Assembly: GCA_963691755.1 (NCBI GenBank)
Contig: OY829366.1
Coordinates: 2,666,001-2,730,000 of the forward strand
DNA length: 64,000 nucleotides
DNA from: Dinoroseobacter sp013215265
Lineage (GTDB): Bacteria > Pseudomonadota > Alphaproteobacteria > Rhodobacterales > Rhodobacteraceae
Direction: 5' to 3'
Under the pieces are notes generated by a model. It was given only the letters and a program-made list of their open reading frames with translations, had not been told where the DNA came from and ran no database searches. Below, one piece after another: positions 52,904 to 61,730 of this stretch. The translations under genes and the position numbers were made by a program. Position 1 is the stretch's first letter. Each line of letters opens with the position of its first letter.

Positions 52904-53892
52904 CGCAGCATCCCCATCCGCCGAAGCGTCAGGTTTTGCACCCAACCAATAATCGCCACCATCGAAGCAGCAAGGATCGCCGCCCCGAAAAGCGCAGACC
53001 AAATCTGGATCGTTTGCCCGTAATAGCTTCCGGCCAGCAAGCGTGCACCAAGGCCCTCAACGGCCCCTGTCGGCAGTTCACCGACAATCGCGCCAATCAG
53101 CGAGGCTGCAATACCAACCTTCAGCGACGTGAACAAAAACGGCATCGAGGCCGGAAGACGCAAACGCCAGAACACCTGATTTCTGGAAGCTGAGTAGGTG
53201 TGCATCAGGTCCAGCTGGCTCACCTCAGGGCTGCGCAGGCCCGCCACCATGCCCACGACCACGGGAAAGAAGCTCAAATAGGCAGAGATCATCGCTTTAG
53301 GGACAAGGCCCTGCATCCCAATCGAGTTCAAAACCACAATAATCATCGGAGCAATCGCCAGAATGGGAATGGTTTGTGACGCAATCGCCCAAGGCATCAC
53401 GCTCATATCCATGGCCCGGTTGTGCACGATGCCAATCGCTAGAAGGATCCCCGCAACAGTCCCGATGCCAAAGCCCAAAAGCGTGGCTGAAAGCGTGATC
53501 CAGCCATGATAGACAAGCGACCGCTTCGATGTGATGCGCTTGCCCACGGTCGTGTCCCATAGTTCTTCGACCACCTGATGCGGGCTCGGCAATCTGGGAC
53601 GGTCCTGATTGAAGGTCGCGCCCGCATGGTCAAAATTGTTCAGTAGCAGCCCCACCCCCCCAAGATCGCGACGCGCCGCAGCGGTTTCAGGTTGAATTAC
53701 GGCGCCTGCGCGTTCCGCATCTGTCAGCGCCGTATGGATATTCATAGGCATAACCGCCAAATACCACACGCCGACCAAACAGATGACCACCGTCAGGATC
53801 GCAAGTCCGCTTCGCAGCCACTCCAGCAACTTCACCTGAAGGTGTGACCGCCGCATCGAAGGGACGGCAACCGAGGCGCTCAGATCACTCAT
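52900..53892 (-). CDS. ABC transporter permease 2 (pyrimidine operon)
   Basis: A 330-residue permease with an N-terminal helix near residues 28-48, a periplasmic loop of about 70 residues (containing QPETAAARRDLGGVGLLLNN) and a core of about five helices. The coupling loop is MHTYSASRNQVFWRLRLPAS. The long periplasmic insert is not in permease 1 and may help binding-protein docking. Its ATG overlaps the TGA of the GNAT gene upstream (ATGA). Confidence 0.92.
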   Translation of the reverse strand: MSDLSASVAVPSMRRSHLQVKLLEWLRSGLAILTVVICLVGVWYLAVMPMNIHTALTDAERAGAVIQPETAAARRDLGGVGLLLNNFDHAGATFNQDRPRLPSPHQVVEELWDTTVGKRITSKRSLVYHGWITLSATLLGFGIGTVAGILLAIGIVHNRAMDMSVMPWAIASQTIPILAIAPMIIVVLNSIGMQGLVPKAMISAYLSFFPVVVGMVAGLRSPEVSQLDLMHTYSASRNQVFWRLRLPASMPFLFTSLKVGIAASLIGAIVGELPTGAVEGLGARLLAGSYYGQTIQIWSALFGAAILAASMVAIIGWVQNLTLRRMGMLR

Positions 53893-54323
53893 CTGTGCCA
53901 CTCCATCCGCAATTCGCCCACACCATCCCCACGTCCTTCGGGAAGTTCCTCAACAGTTTCGAACCCTTCGCGATGATAGAAGCGCTGTGCCGCCTCATTC
54001 GGAATATGGGTGTAAAGCTGCAGGAAATCGCGGCCTTCCTTCACCTTGTTGACCAGTGCCTTCCCAAGCCCCAGCCCTTGTTCAGCGACATAAAGACCAT
54101 GGATCTGGCTCTTCTTTAGTTCCAGAGACACATACCCCTGTACAGGCTCACCAATTACCCAGAACTCCCGCAGAGGAATACCTTTGCGCAGGAATCTCGT
54201 CAGCTCTTCCAGATCTGGGCGATTGACTATCCAATGTGTCCGAAACAGCCAATTCGATACGATCGCCGCACATGACGGCGCATCTTCAGCCCCCGCGCGT
54301 CGTATATTTGGCATCTTGATCAT
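53889..54323 (-). CDS. GNAT-family N-acetyltransferase within the transporter operon
   Basis: A 144-residue acetyltransferase. IRRAGAEDAPSCAAIVSNWL opens the fold, LYVAEQGLGLGKALVNKVKE (residues about 77-96) is the acetyl-CoA pyrophosphate loop with a Q-x-x-G-L-G variant, and QLYTHIPNEAAQRFYHREGFETVEE is the usual end. It lies between the ATPase and permease genes and is tied to permease 2 by a 4-base overlap. It may acetylate a product such as beta-alanine or a substrate amine; that is a guess. The 141 bases upstream hold no gene. Confidence 0.88.
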   Translation of the reverse strand: MIKMPNIRRAGAEDAPSCAAIVSNWLFRTHWIVNRPDLEELTRFLRKGIPLREFWVIGEPVQGYVSLELKKSQIHGLYVAEQGLGLGKALVNKVKEGRDFLQLYTHIPNEAAQRFYHREGFETVEELPEGRGDGVGELRMEWHR

Positions 54324-54464
54324 TCAACAGACCACGAGATTAGCACAGGCACCGAGCAATTCATGTGATCGTCACACCCTTTGCCACAGCCTTCGCTTTG
54401 ACGAACCAGCGTCTGACCTCCGCCAGTGCTCCGTTGCCGGTCAAACAGAGGGGTTTTTGTCAGA

Positions 54465-55286
54465 TCAATCATCTACATGCCCTGCACGCAGCCCCTCACG
54501 GACCCGATGCGCAACTTCGATAAACTCAGGCGTATCACGGATTTCCAAAGGGCGGTCCGATGGAAGCGGACTGTCGATGACATCCGTAATCCGTCCAGGT
54601 CGCGGGCTCATCACAACAATCTTGGTCGACAAGTACACAGCCTCGGGGATCGAGTGCGTCACGAAACCAATTGTCTTTTCCGTTCGTTTCCAGAGCTCTA
54701 GAAGCTGTTCGTTCAAGTGATCCCGGACAATCTCATCCAACGCGCCAAAAGGTTCGTCCATCAGCAAGATGTCTGCATCAAAAGCCAGAGCCCGCGCGAT
54801 AGACGCACGTTGCTGCATGCCGCCCGACAATTGCCACGGAAACTTCTTCTCAAATCCTGCGAGCTCAACAAGATCGAGGACCCGGGCAACCCGTTCCTCC
54901 TGTTCCGCCTTGGAATATCCCATGATTTCCAGAGGCAGCGAGACATTCTTACCAATCGTACGCCACGGATAAAGCCCTGCCGCCTGAAAGACGTAGCCAT
55001 AAGCGCGTGCCTGTCGAGCCTCGTCCGGGCGCATTCCATTTACAGTGAGCGTTCCCGCCGTGGGATGCTCCAATGCCGCCACAGCGCGCAGAAACGTTGT
55101 CTTTCCACAGCCCGAGGGCCCAATGAAAGAAACAAATTCTCCTTTATTTATCTGTAGGTTAACATCGCGCAGCGCATGCACTGGACCATCATTAGTCTCA
55201 AACGTCAGTGAGACATCCCGCGCCTCAATCACCGCGGGTTTGGTGGCTTCCGCTGCCGCCCCGCCGATCTCGCTTTGGGTCATCAT
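54465..55286 (-). CDS. ABC transporter ATPase (pyrimidine operon)
   Basis: A 273-residue ATPase of the SsuB/ThiZ group: Walker A GPSGCGKTT, Q-loop FQAAGLYPW, signature QLSGGMQQRASIARAL, Walker B ILLMDEPFGALDE, H-loop VTHSIPEAVYLSTK. It drives the two-permease transporter whose genes follow. The Q-loop has Ala in place of the usual Asp or Glu (FQAA), as in some relatives. Starts 7 bases after the hydA stop. The first of two adjacent ATG codons is used. Confidence 0.93.
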   Translation of the reverse strand: MMTQSEIGGAAAEATKPAVIEARDVSLTFETNDGPVHALRDVNLQINKGEFVSFIGPSGCGKTTFLRAVAALEHPTAGTLTVNGMRPDEARQARAYGYVFQAAGLYPWRTIGKNVSLPLEIMGYSKAEQEERVARVLDLVELAGFEKKFPWQLSGGMQQRASIARALAFDADILLMDEPFGALDEIVRDHLNEQLLELWKRTEKTIGFVTHSIPEAVYLSTKIVVMSPRPGRITDVIDSPLPSDRPLEIRDTPEFIEVAHRVREGLRAGHVDD

Positions 55287-55293
55287 ACGTGCA

Positions 55294-56748
55294 TCACACT
55301 CCCGTGGCCGGAATACCGGTACGTTGAACCGGGCGCGGTGCGGTCAAATCTTTCCACGTGCTCAGAGCCTTGTTGACCGTTCCATTTGGCGCGCGCGCAA
55401 CAAACTCGCCATGGCCTTCGCGGGTCCGCACTTCGCCATCATGAACAGCGACATGTCCACGTGTCAGCGTGAAGCGCGGCAGGCCCGTGACCTCTTTGCC
55501 TTCAAACACGTTGTAATCAATTGCTGATTGCTGGGTACTGGCTTGAATGGTCTTTGATTTCTCCGGATCCCACACCACAAGATCCGCATCCGCGCCAACA
55601 AGCACGGCACCCTTTTTCGGATAGCAATTCAGGATCTTTGCGATATTGGTCGAGGTCACCGCCACAAATTCGTTGGGTGTCAGACGGCCTGTGGCGACGC
55701 CATGGGTCCAAAGCATCGGCATCCGGTCTTCCAATCCGCCCGTTCCGTTTGGAATTTTGGAAAAATCACCAACGCCATATCGCTTTTGCTCGGTCGTGAA
55801 CGCACAATGATCCGTTGCAACAACCGACAGCGAACCGCCCATCAGCCCCGCCCAGAGGCTTTCCTGATGACGCGCGTCGCGGAAGGGTGGGCTCATCACG
55901 CGTCGCGCGGCGTGATCCCAGTCATCCACGAAATACTCGCGCTCATCGAGCGTCAGATGCTGGATCAACGGCTCACCCCAGACACGCTTGCCCTGCATAC
56001 GCGCCCGGCGAATGGCCTCATGCGCCTCCTCGCAGGATGTGTGCACCACATAAAGTGGGACGCCCGCCATATCCGCGATCATAATCGCCCGGTTCGTCGC
56101 TTCCCCTTCCACCTGACTGGGGCGCGAATAGGCATGGGCTTCCGGCCCGGTATTGCCATCGGCCAACAACTTTGCCGTCATCTCGGCAACCACATCGCCG
56201 TTCTCGGCGTGCACCATCGCGATCCCGCCCAGTTCGGACAGACGATTGAATGAGGCGAAGAGCTCATCATCATTCACCATCAACGCGCCCTTATAGGCAA
56301 GAAAGTGCTTAAATGTCGTAATTCCGCGATCTTGCACGACGCTCTTCATGTCGTTGAAGACCTGCTCACCCCACCATGTCACCGCCATATGGAAAGAATA
56401 GTCGCAATTCGCGCGGGTCGATTTGTTGTCCCAACGCTTCAGCGCGTCATGCAACCCTTCCCCCTGGTTCGGCAGGCAGAAATCCACGACCATGGTGGTG
56501 CCGCCCGCAAGCCCGGCCCGGGTGCCACTTTCAAAATCATCCGAGGAATATGTCCCCATAAAGGGCATTTCCAGATGCACATGCGGGTCGATCCCACCGG
56601 GCATGACATAGCAGCCCGTGGCGTCCAGCACCTCATCGCCCGACAAGTTGGGCCCGATCTCGGTGATCACGCCATTTTCAATCAGGACATCCGCCTCGTA
56701 AGACAGATCCGCTGTAACAACCGTTCCGCCTTTGATGACTTTGCTCAT
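55294..56748 (-). CDS. hydA: Dihydropyrimidinase (D-hydantoinase)
   Basis: A 484-residue cyclic amidohydrolase that opens 5,6-dihydrouracil or dihydrothymine to the N-carbamoyl-beta-amino acid, the second step of reductive pyrimidine breakdown. Zinc ligands: DPHVHLEMPF near residue 59, the carboxylated Lys in TFKHFLAYKG near 150, HAENGD near 182, VVHTSCEEAHE near 238 and ATDHCAF near 315. Length is normal. AAAGGA lies 8 bases before the ATG. Downstream of hyuC by 80 bases with a short hairpin between, upstream of the transporter genes. Confidence 0.95.
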   Translation of the reverse strand: MSKVIKGGTVVTADLSYEADVLIENGVITEIGPNLSGDEVLDATGCYVMPGGIDPHVHLEMPFMGTYSSDDFESGTRAGLAGGTTMVVDFCLPNQGEGLHDALKRWDNKSTRANCDYSFHMAVTWWGEQVFNDMKSVVQDRGITTFKHFLAYKGALMVNDDELFASFNRLSELGGIAMVHAENGDVVAEMTAKLLADGNTGPEAHAYSRPSQVEGEATNRAIMIADMAGVPLYVVHTSCEEAHEAIRRARMQGKRVWGEPLIQHLTLDEREYFVDDWDHAARRVMSPPFRDARHQESLWAGLMGGSLSVVATDHCAFTTEQKRYGVGDFSKIPNGTGGLEDRMPMLWTHGVATGRLTPNEFVAVTSTNIAKILNCYPKKGAVLVGADADLVVWDPEKSKTIQASTQQSAIDYNVFEGKEVTGLPRFTLTRGHVAVHDGEVRTREGHGEFVARAPNGTVNKALSTWKDLTAPRPVQRTGIPATGV

Positions 56749-56805
56749 GCTGGTCCTTTCCGGGCCGCCCGCCCAACTTCTTTCAGTTCAAAATTTCCCG
56801 GATTT

Positions 56806-56820
56806 CGGGGCAGCGCCCCG
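56806..56820 (-). repeat. Short hairpin between hyuC and hydA
   Basis: CGGGGC (56806-56811) and GCCCCG (56815-56820) with a 3-base loop. It lies 9 bases after the hyuC stop and has no T-tract, so it may tune expression of the distal genes. Confidence 0.45.
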
Positions 56821-56828
56821 GTCCGGCG

Positions 56829-58079
56829 CTAGCTGACAATCTCTGCCGTCTCCACGACCGCGTGGAACAGCACATTCGCCCCGGCCGTCGCCCATTCAGG
56901 CGAAATTTCTTCAGCCTCGTTGTGGCTCAGGCCATCGACACACGGACACATCACCATTGCTGTCGGATAAAGGTCGTTGATCCAGCACGCATCGTGCCCT
57001 GCACCGGAAACGATATCCATGTGCGAATATCCAAGCCGTTCTGCCGCATCACGCACAGCCGACACGCAGCCTTCGTCAAAAGCGGGCGGATCAAACTGAC
57101 CTACGATTTCACAGGAGAACTCCACCCCGATCTCTTCGCACAGTTTCGGCGCACGTTCCATAAACTCATCCACCATCCCGTTCAGCTTATCCAGAAGATG
57201 GGTTCGCATATCGACGGTGAAGACCACCTTGCCCGGAATGATGTTGCGCGAGTTCGGATAAACATCGATATGCCCAATAGCGCCAACAGCGTTGGGCTGG
57301 TTCTTCATCGCGATGTCATGGACCATCTCGGTGATCAGCGCCAAGCCGCGCCCTGCGTTCTTCCGCATATGCATCGGGGTCGAACCGGTATGGCTTTCCT
57401 TGCCGGTTACGGTGCACTCGATCCAACGCAGCCCCTGCCCGTGCGTGACAACGCCAACATCTGTGTTTTCAGCCTCAAGGATGGGGCCCTGTTCGATATG
57501 CAGCTCGAAAAACGCATGCATTTTGCGATCGCCTACCGGCTCATCCCCGACCCAACCGATGCGCTTGAGCTCGTCACCAAAGCGTTTCCCATCCGCATCC
57601 ACGCGGTCATAGGCCCAAGCCTGCGTGTGCTTGCCCGCAAACACGCCCGAGGCCAGCATGGCCGGCGCATACCGCGTGCCTTCCTCATTGGTCCAGTTCG
57701 TCACCACAATCGGATGCTTGGTCTGTATCCCCAGATCATTGAGCGAGCGAATGATCTCAAGACCGCCGAGAACACCCAGCACGCCGTCGTATTTTCCGCC
57801 CGTTGGTTGCGTATCGAGATGCGATCCCACGTATACCGGCAATGCATCAGGGTCGGTCCCTTCGCGACGCGCAAACATATTGCCCATCGTATCCACACCC
57901 ATCGACATGCCTGCGGCTTCGCACCAGCTCTGGAACAGCGCGCGCCCTTCGGCATCTTCGTCTGTCAGGGTCTGGCGATTGTTCCCGCCCGCAATGCCCG
58001 GCCCGATCTTGGCCATTTCCATAAGGCTGTCCCACAAACGTTCGCCATTGATCTTGAGGTTCTCACCAGGTGCGGACAT
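56829..58079 (-). CDS. hyuC: Beta-ureidopropionase / N-carbamoyl amidohydrolase (HyuC type)
   Basis: A 416-residue M20-family amidase that cleaves N-carbamoyl-beta-alanine to beta-alanine, CO2 and ammonia, the third reductive pyrimidine step. Metal ligands are in YVGSHLDTQPTGGKYDGVLG (His, Asp), NWTNEEGTRYAP (Glu) and FFELHIEQGP (His, Glu), and the dimer-domain TGKESHTGSTPM with its His is present. ATG 58079 is used, with AAAGG upstream; the in-frame extension to 58151 is not family-like. First gene of the seven-gene minus-strand operon, with a RutR box about 90 bases upstream. Confidence 0.93.
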   Translation of the reverse strand: MSAPGENLKINGERLWDSLMEMAKIGPGIAGGNNRQTLTDEDAEGRALFQSWCEAAGMSMGVDTMGNMFARREGTDPDALPVYVGSHLDTQPTGGKYDGVLGVLGGLEIIRSLNDLGIQTKHPIVVTNWTNEEGTRYAPAMLASGVFAGKHTQAWAYDRVDADGKRFGDELKRIGWVGDEPVGDRKMHAFFELHIEQGPILEAENTDVGVVTHGQGLRWIECTVTGKESHTGSTPMHMRKNAGRGLALITEMVHDIAMKNQPNAVGAIGHIDVYPNSRNIIPGKVVFTVDMRTHLLDKLNGMVDEFMERAPKLCEEIGVEFSCEIVGQFDPPAFDEGCVSAVRDAAERLGYSHMDIVSGAGHDACWINDLYPTAMVMCPCVDGLSHNEAEEISPEWATAGANVLFHAVVETAEIVS

Positions 58080-58169
58080 GGGATGCCTTTCTGTCACTAT
58101 CTTAGGCCTAACACCTCGACCCCGGGGCGAGCCTGCCGAAGGCTTTTCCATCCTTGGGCTTCAAAGTGT

Positions 58170-58185
58170 TTGACCAATCGGTCAA
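58170..58185. promoter_or_regulatory. RutR operator between hyuC and rutR
   Basis: TTGACCAATCGGTCAA matches the known RutR consensus TTGACCA-NN-TGGTCAA at 13 of 14 defined bases; with flanks it is a TTTGACC...GGTCAAA dyad (58169-58186). It lies 91 bases before hyuC and 137 before rutR, so it can control both. Uracil is the known RutR effector in E. coli. Confidence 0.85.
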
Positions 58186-58321
58186 AGTCACGCTAGCACA
58201 GAAGGCCTACCAGTCAAGCATGCTCCAACACCCAAAGTGCTGCGTGTCAGGACTGGAACCGAACACCACATGCTTTGCCGAAACTTTAGGCGCAATTATA
58301 ATGGGTTGACTGGAAGTTTTG

Positions 58322-58939
58322 ATGTCGGAAGCAAAACCAAAACCACGGAAGACCCGAATTCAACAGCGCAACAGCGAAACCATTATCGAGGCTGCGCTGG
58401 ATGTGTTCTCCAAACACGGGTTTCGCGGTGCAACACTCGACCAGATCGCGAACGCCGCGGGTCTGTCGAAACCCAACCTGCTCTATTATTTCAGCAGTAA
58501 GGAAGCGATCCACGCCGAGCTTCTGGAAGGCCTGATGGACACCTGGCTTGATCCTTTGCGCGCGCTGGATGCCAACGGGGATCCTAAGGAACAGCTGCTC
58601 GGCTATATGCGGCGCAAACTGGAAATGAGCCGGGACCTGCCACGTGAAAGCCGACTGTTTGCCAATGAAGTGTTACAGGGCGCGCCGCGCATCGGCGCTG
58701 GACTCGGAGGCGATCTCAAGGCGTTGGTTGACGAAAAAGCTGCGATTATCGCGGATTGGTCGCGATCTGGACGTATTGCACAAGTTGACCCGTACCATCT
58801 GATCTTCTCCATTTGGGCACTGACCCAGCACTATGCGGATTTTGATGCTCAGGTCCGGGCAGTCCTAGGTGGCGAAGATCCTTTTCCGGGGGCCGAGGCG
58901 TTTCTGGATACACTTTACACAAAGCTTTTGATCCCCTGA
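58322..58939 (+). CDS. rutR: Pyrimidine utilisation regulator RutR (TetR family)
   Basis: A 205-residue TetR-type regulator. The helix-turn-helix is GATLDQIANAAGLSKPNLLYYFSSKEAI (given here in part: LDQIANAAGLSKPNLLYYF), and the C-terminal domain closely follows E. coli RutR from memory: LPRESRLFANEVLQGAPRI, GDLKALVDEKAAIIADW and DPYHLIFSIWALTQHYADF, which lines the uracil pocket. ATG 58322 is used; a TTG precedes it. It is divergent from hyuC across a matching operator and convergent with preA. Confidence 0.94.
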   Translation: MSEAKPKPRKTRIQQRNSETIIEAALDVFSKHGFRGATLDQIANAAGLSKPNLLYYFSSKEAIHAELLEGLMDTWLDPLRALDANGDPKEQLLGYMRRKLEMSRDLPRESRLFANEVLQGAPRIGAGLGGDLKALVDEKAAIIADWSRSGRIAQVDPYHLIFSIWALTQHYADFDAQVRAVLGGEDPFPGAEAFLDTLYTKLLIP

Positions 58940-59074
58940 AGATGCTGATTTTGTGCGTCTTTCTCAAGAATACACATACTTAAATCGATCAGAAGGACTG
59001 CGAAATAGTCCCATTCCTGAGGCAACCGCCGCTTGTGCGACAGTTGCCTCGATCTGTGCAATGTCCGCCTAGCA

Positions 59075-59102
59075 CGACGAAGACGTCGAACGTATTTTTT
59101 TT
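59075..59102 (+). terminator. Terminator of rutR
   Basis: CGACG (59075-59079) and CGTCG (59084-59088) form a 5-bp stem with a 4-base loop, and eight T follow at 59095-59102. An additional dyad, GAGGCAAC (59019-59026) with GTTGCCTC (59043-59050), lies upstream. The T-run ends just before the preA stop codon. Confidence 0.6.
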
Positions 59103-59103
59103 G

Positions 59104-60402
59104 CTACTCTGCAGCCTGCGCGCTGGGATTGTTCGGGTGCGTGGTCCAGTTCGCGTACTCTTCTTCAACAACCTTGCCGGTACGCGGATCGACCTCGCCC
59201 GGCTCCATCTCAACCATGGTAATGCAGTCCTCAACCGGACACACATTGACACACAGGTTACAGGCCACGCATTCCTCATCGATCACTTCGAACACGCGAT
59301 CTGCGCTCATTGAGATCGCCTGATGCGATGTGTCCTCGCACGCCGCATAGCACCGACCACATTTGATGCAGGCATCCTGATCGATCTTGGCCTTGGTAAC
59401 ATAGTTAAGGTTCAGATACTGCCAGTCGGTGACATTTGGCGTCGCGCGCCCGATCAGATCATCCAGCGACATTTCTTTTTCATCGAGATATTGCGAGAGC
59501 CCAGAAATCATTTCCTGAACAATCTTGAACCCGTAGGTCATCGCGGCGGTACACACTTGTACGTTTCCAGCCCCCAGCGCCAGAAACTCTGCTGCATCAC
59601 GCCATGTCGTAACCCCGCCAATTCCACTGATTGGGAGGTTCGCAGTTTCTGCATCGCGCGCGATATCAGCGACCATATTCAAGGCAATCGGTTTAACGGC
59701 CGGCCCACAATAACCGCCGTGCGATCCCTTCCCGTCAATCGAAGGCTCGGGAGAAAAACTGTCCAGATTGACTGAAGTGATCGAGCTGACCGTATTGATC
59801 AGGCTCACGGCGTCTGCTCCCCCGGCCTGTGCCGCACGGGCAGGGTAGCGAATGTCGGTGATGTTTGGCGTCAGCTTCACGATGACCGGCATACGCGTGT
59901 GCTGTTTGCACCAACGCGTAACCATCTCGATATAGTCCGGGACCTGACCGACAGCCGCACCCATGCCGCGCTCTGACATGCCATGCGGGCAGCCGAAATT
60001 CAGCTCAACAGCATCCGCACCTGTTTCTTCCACCAAGGGCAGGATCTTCTTCCAAGGCTCTTCCTCGCACGGCACCATCAGCGATACGATCATTGCCCGG
60101 TCAGGGTAGTCGCGCTTCACCTGCTTGATCTCGCGCAGGTTCACCTCTAGCGGGCGGTCCGTGATCAATTCGATATTGTTGAGGCCCAGCAACCGCCGGT
60201 CCGCACCCCAGATCGCACCATAGCGCGGCCCGCTTACGTTCACGATATGCGGATCAAAGCCCAGCGTTTTCCAGACAACACCGCCCCACCCGGCCTCAAA
60301 GGCCCGGCGTACGTTGTATTCCTTGTCCGTTGGCGGCGCCGAAGCCAGCCAGAACGGGTTTGGCGATTTGACACCAGTGAATTCAGAACGCAGATCAGCC
60401 AT
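59104..60402 (-). CDS. preA: NAD-dependent dihydropyrimidine dehydrogenase, subunit PreA
   Basis: A 432-residue catalytic subunit that reduces uracil or thymine to the 5,6-dihydro form. Residues 1 to about 330 form the FMN barrel (KSPNPFWLASAPPTDKEYNV, FGCPHGMSERGMGAAVGQ, GIGGVTTWRDAAEFLALGA). Two 4Fe-4S motifs follow: CIKCGRCYAACEDTSHQAI near 345 and CVACNLCVNVCPVEDCI near 380. It overlaps preT by one base at its start. The position of the Cys that is catalytic in mammalian enzyme is Val, as I recall it to be in E. coli PreA. Confidence 0.95.
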   Translation of the reverse strand: MADLRSEFTGVKSPNPFWLASAPPTDKEYNVRRAFEAGWGGVVWKTLGFDPHIVNVSGPRYGAIWGADRRLLGLNNIELITDRPLEVNLREIKQVKRDYPDRAMIVSLMVPCEEEPWKKILPLVEETGADAVELNFGCPHGMSERGMGAAVGQVPDYIEMVTRWCKQHTRMPVIVKLTPNITDIRYPARAAQAGGADAVSLINTVSSITSVNLDSFSPEPSIDGKGSHGGYCGPAVKPIALNMVADIARDAETANLPISGIGGVTTWRDAAEFLALGAGNVQVCTAAMTYGFKIVQEMISGLSQYLDEKEMSLDDLIGRATPNVTDWQYLNLNYVTKAKIDQDACIKCGRCYAACEDTSHQAISMSADRVFEVIDEECVACNLCVNVCPVEDCITMVEMEPGEVDPRTGKVVEEEYANWTTHPNNPSAQAAE

Positions 60403-61730
60403 TATCCCTCTCCCATCAAGGATTTATGCATGTTTTCAGCGGCATCGCGGCCCTCGGCCACGGCCGTCACCGTCAGATCATCGCCACCTGTCGCGCAATC
60501 TCCACCGGCCCAGATCCCCGGAACCGAGGTCGCGCCCGCGTCATCTACTTTGATCTTGCCGCGCTCCAGCGCCAGGCCACCGGGTGCGTCAGACAATGTC
60601 TGTCCAATCGCACGGAGCACCATATCGGCCTCGATTTCCTGTGTTTCGCCGGTCATGCGCAACTCACCATCCACGGTTTCCGTGTAGGCAAACTCGACAC
60701 CTGCATCGGTGATGGCTTCGGGCGCGGCATTATAGAGAATTCTGACGCCTTTCGATGTGGCGAGCTCCTGCTCATACTCAGATGCGCTCATGCCATCTTT
60801 GCCGCGACGGTAGGCCATCGTGACCTGCTCCGCGCCCAGCAGTTTTGCCTGCACAGCCGCATCAACAGCGGTCATACCCCCACCGATGACAACCACACGG
60901 CGCCCCACTTCAATGTCAGTTTTGTCCTTTGACTGGCGCAGCCCGGCGATGAAATCTACCGCATTCATGACCTTACCGTCATCTCCACCCTGCACGGGAA
61001 GCGCATTCACCCCGCCCAGGCCCATCCCCAGGAACACCGCGTCATGGCTGTCCTGAAGCGCCGCAAGGTCGAGTGTCTCACCCAGCTTCGTGTCATAGTG
61101 CATTGTGATACCGCCAATTTTCAGCAGCCAATCCACTTCGGACTGCGCAAAATCATTGACGGCTTTGTAAGCTGCAATGCCATACTCGTTCAGGCCGCCG
61201 CCCTTGGGCTTGGCGTCATAAACATCAACGCTGTGCCCCTTCATCGCCAGCCTGTGGGCACAGGCAAGCCCGGCAGGACCTGCCCCGACAACCGCAACTT
61301 TCTTTCCTGTGTCAGTCGCGCGCTCGAACGGATGAAGACCTGCGCGCATCACCGTATCAGTTGCGTGGCGCTGCAAGCGCCCGATCTCGACCGGCTTGCC
61401 CTCCGCGGCTTCGCGCACACAGGCTTCTTCGCACAATGTTTCCGTCGGACAGACCCGCGCGCACATACCGCCCAGAATATTGGAATCAAAAATCGTCTTC
61501 GCAGCAGCCTCGGGCGTGCCCGTCGCGATCTGGCGAATGAACAAAGGAATATCAATATCGGTCGGGCATGCAGTGATACACGGTGCATCATGGCAGAAAT
61601 AGCAGCGATCTGCCGCCACAGCCGCCTCGTGCGGATCATACTGACCATGCAGGTCTGAAAAGTTCTCGGCTATTGCTTCCGCATCCAGGCGGCTTGCAAC
61701 CACGCCCGGTGTGAACATATCGTTTGCCAT
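60402..61730 (-). CDS. preT: NAD-dependent dihydropyrimidine dehydrogenase, subunit PreT
   Basis: A 442-residue electron-input subunit. The N-terminal Fe-S domain has RCYFCHDAPCITACPTDIDI and GGMCARVCPTETLCEEAC; then an FAD-binding site VAVVGAGPAGLACAHRLA near residue 150 and an NAD site VVVIGGGMTAVDAAVQA near 285. It passes electrons from NADH to PreA. ATG 61730 (MANDMFTPGV) is used with GGGAG 9 bases ahead; a longer in-frame start is rejected. A RutR-like box lies 53-68 bases upstream. The N-terminal Cys clusters match GltD/DPD-type proteins. Confidence 0.95.
   Translation of the reverse strand: MANDMFTPGVVASRLDAEAIAENFSDLHGQYDPHEAAVAADRCYFCHDAPCITACPTDIDIPLFIRQIATGTPEAAAKTIFDSNILGGMCARVCPTETLCEEACVREAAEGKPVEIGRLQRHATDTVMRAGLHPFERATDTGKKVAVVGAGPAGLACAHRLAMKGHSVDVYDAKPKGGGLNEYGIAAYKAVNDFAQSEVDWLLKIGGITMHYDTKLGETLDLAALQDSHDAVFLGMGLGGVNALPVQGGDDGKVMNAVDFIAGLRQSKDKTDIEVGRRVVVIGGGMTAVDAAVQAKLLGAEQVTMAYRRGKDGMSASEYEQELATSKGVRILYNAAPEAITDAGVEFAYTETVDGELRMTGETQEIEADMVLRAIGQTLSDAPGGLALERGKIKVDDAGATSVPGIWAGGDCATGGDDLTVTAVAEGRDAAENMHKSLMGEG

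Noticed and set aside
59104..60402. PreA appears to lack the catalytic Cys of dihydropyrimidine dehydrogenase (GMGAAVGQ)
   Set aside because: As I recall, E. coli PreA also has Val at this place (MGSDVGQ), so this is normal for bacterial PreA and not a loss.
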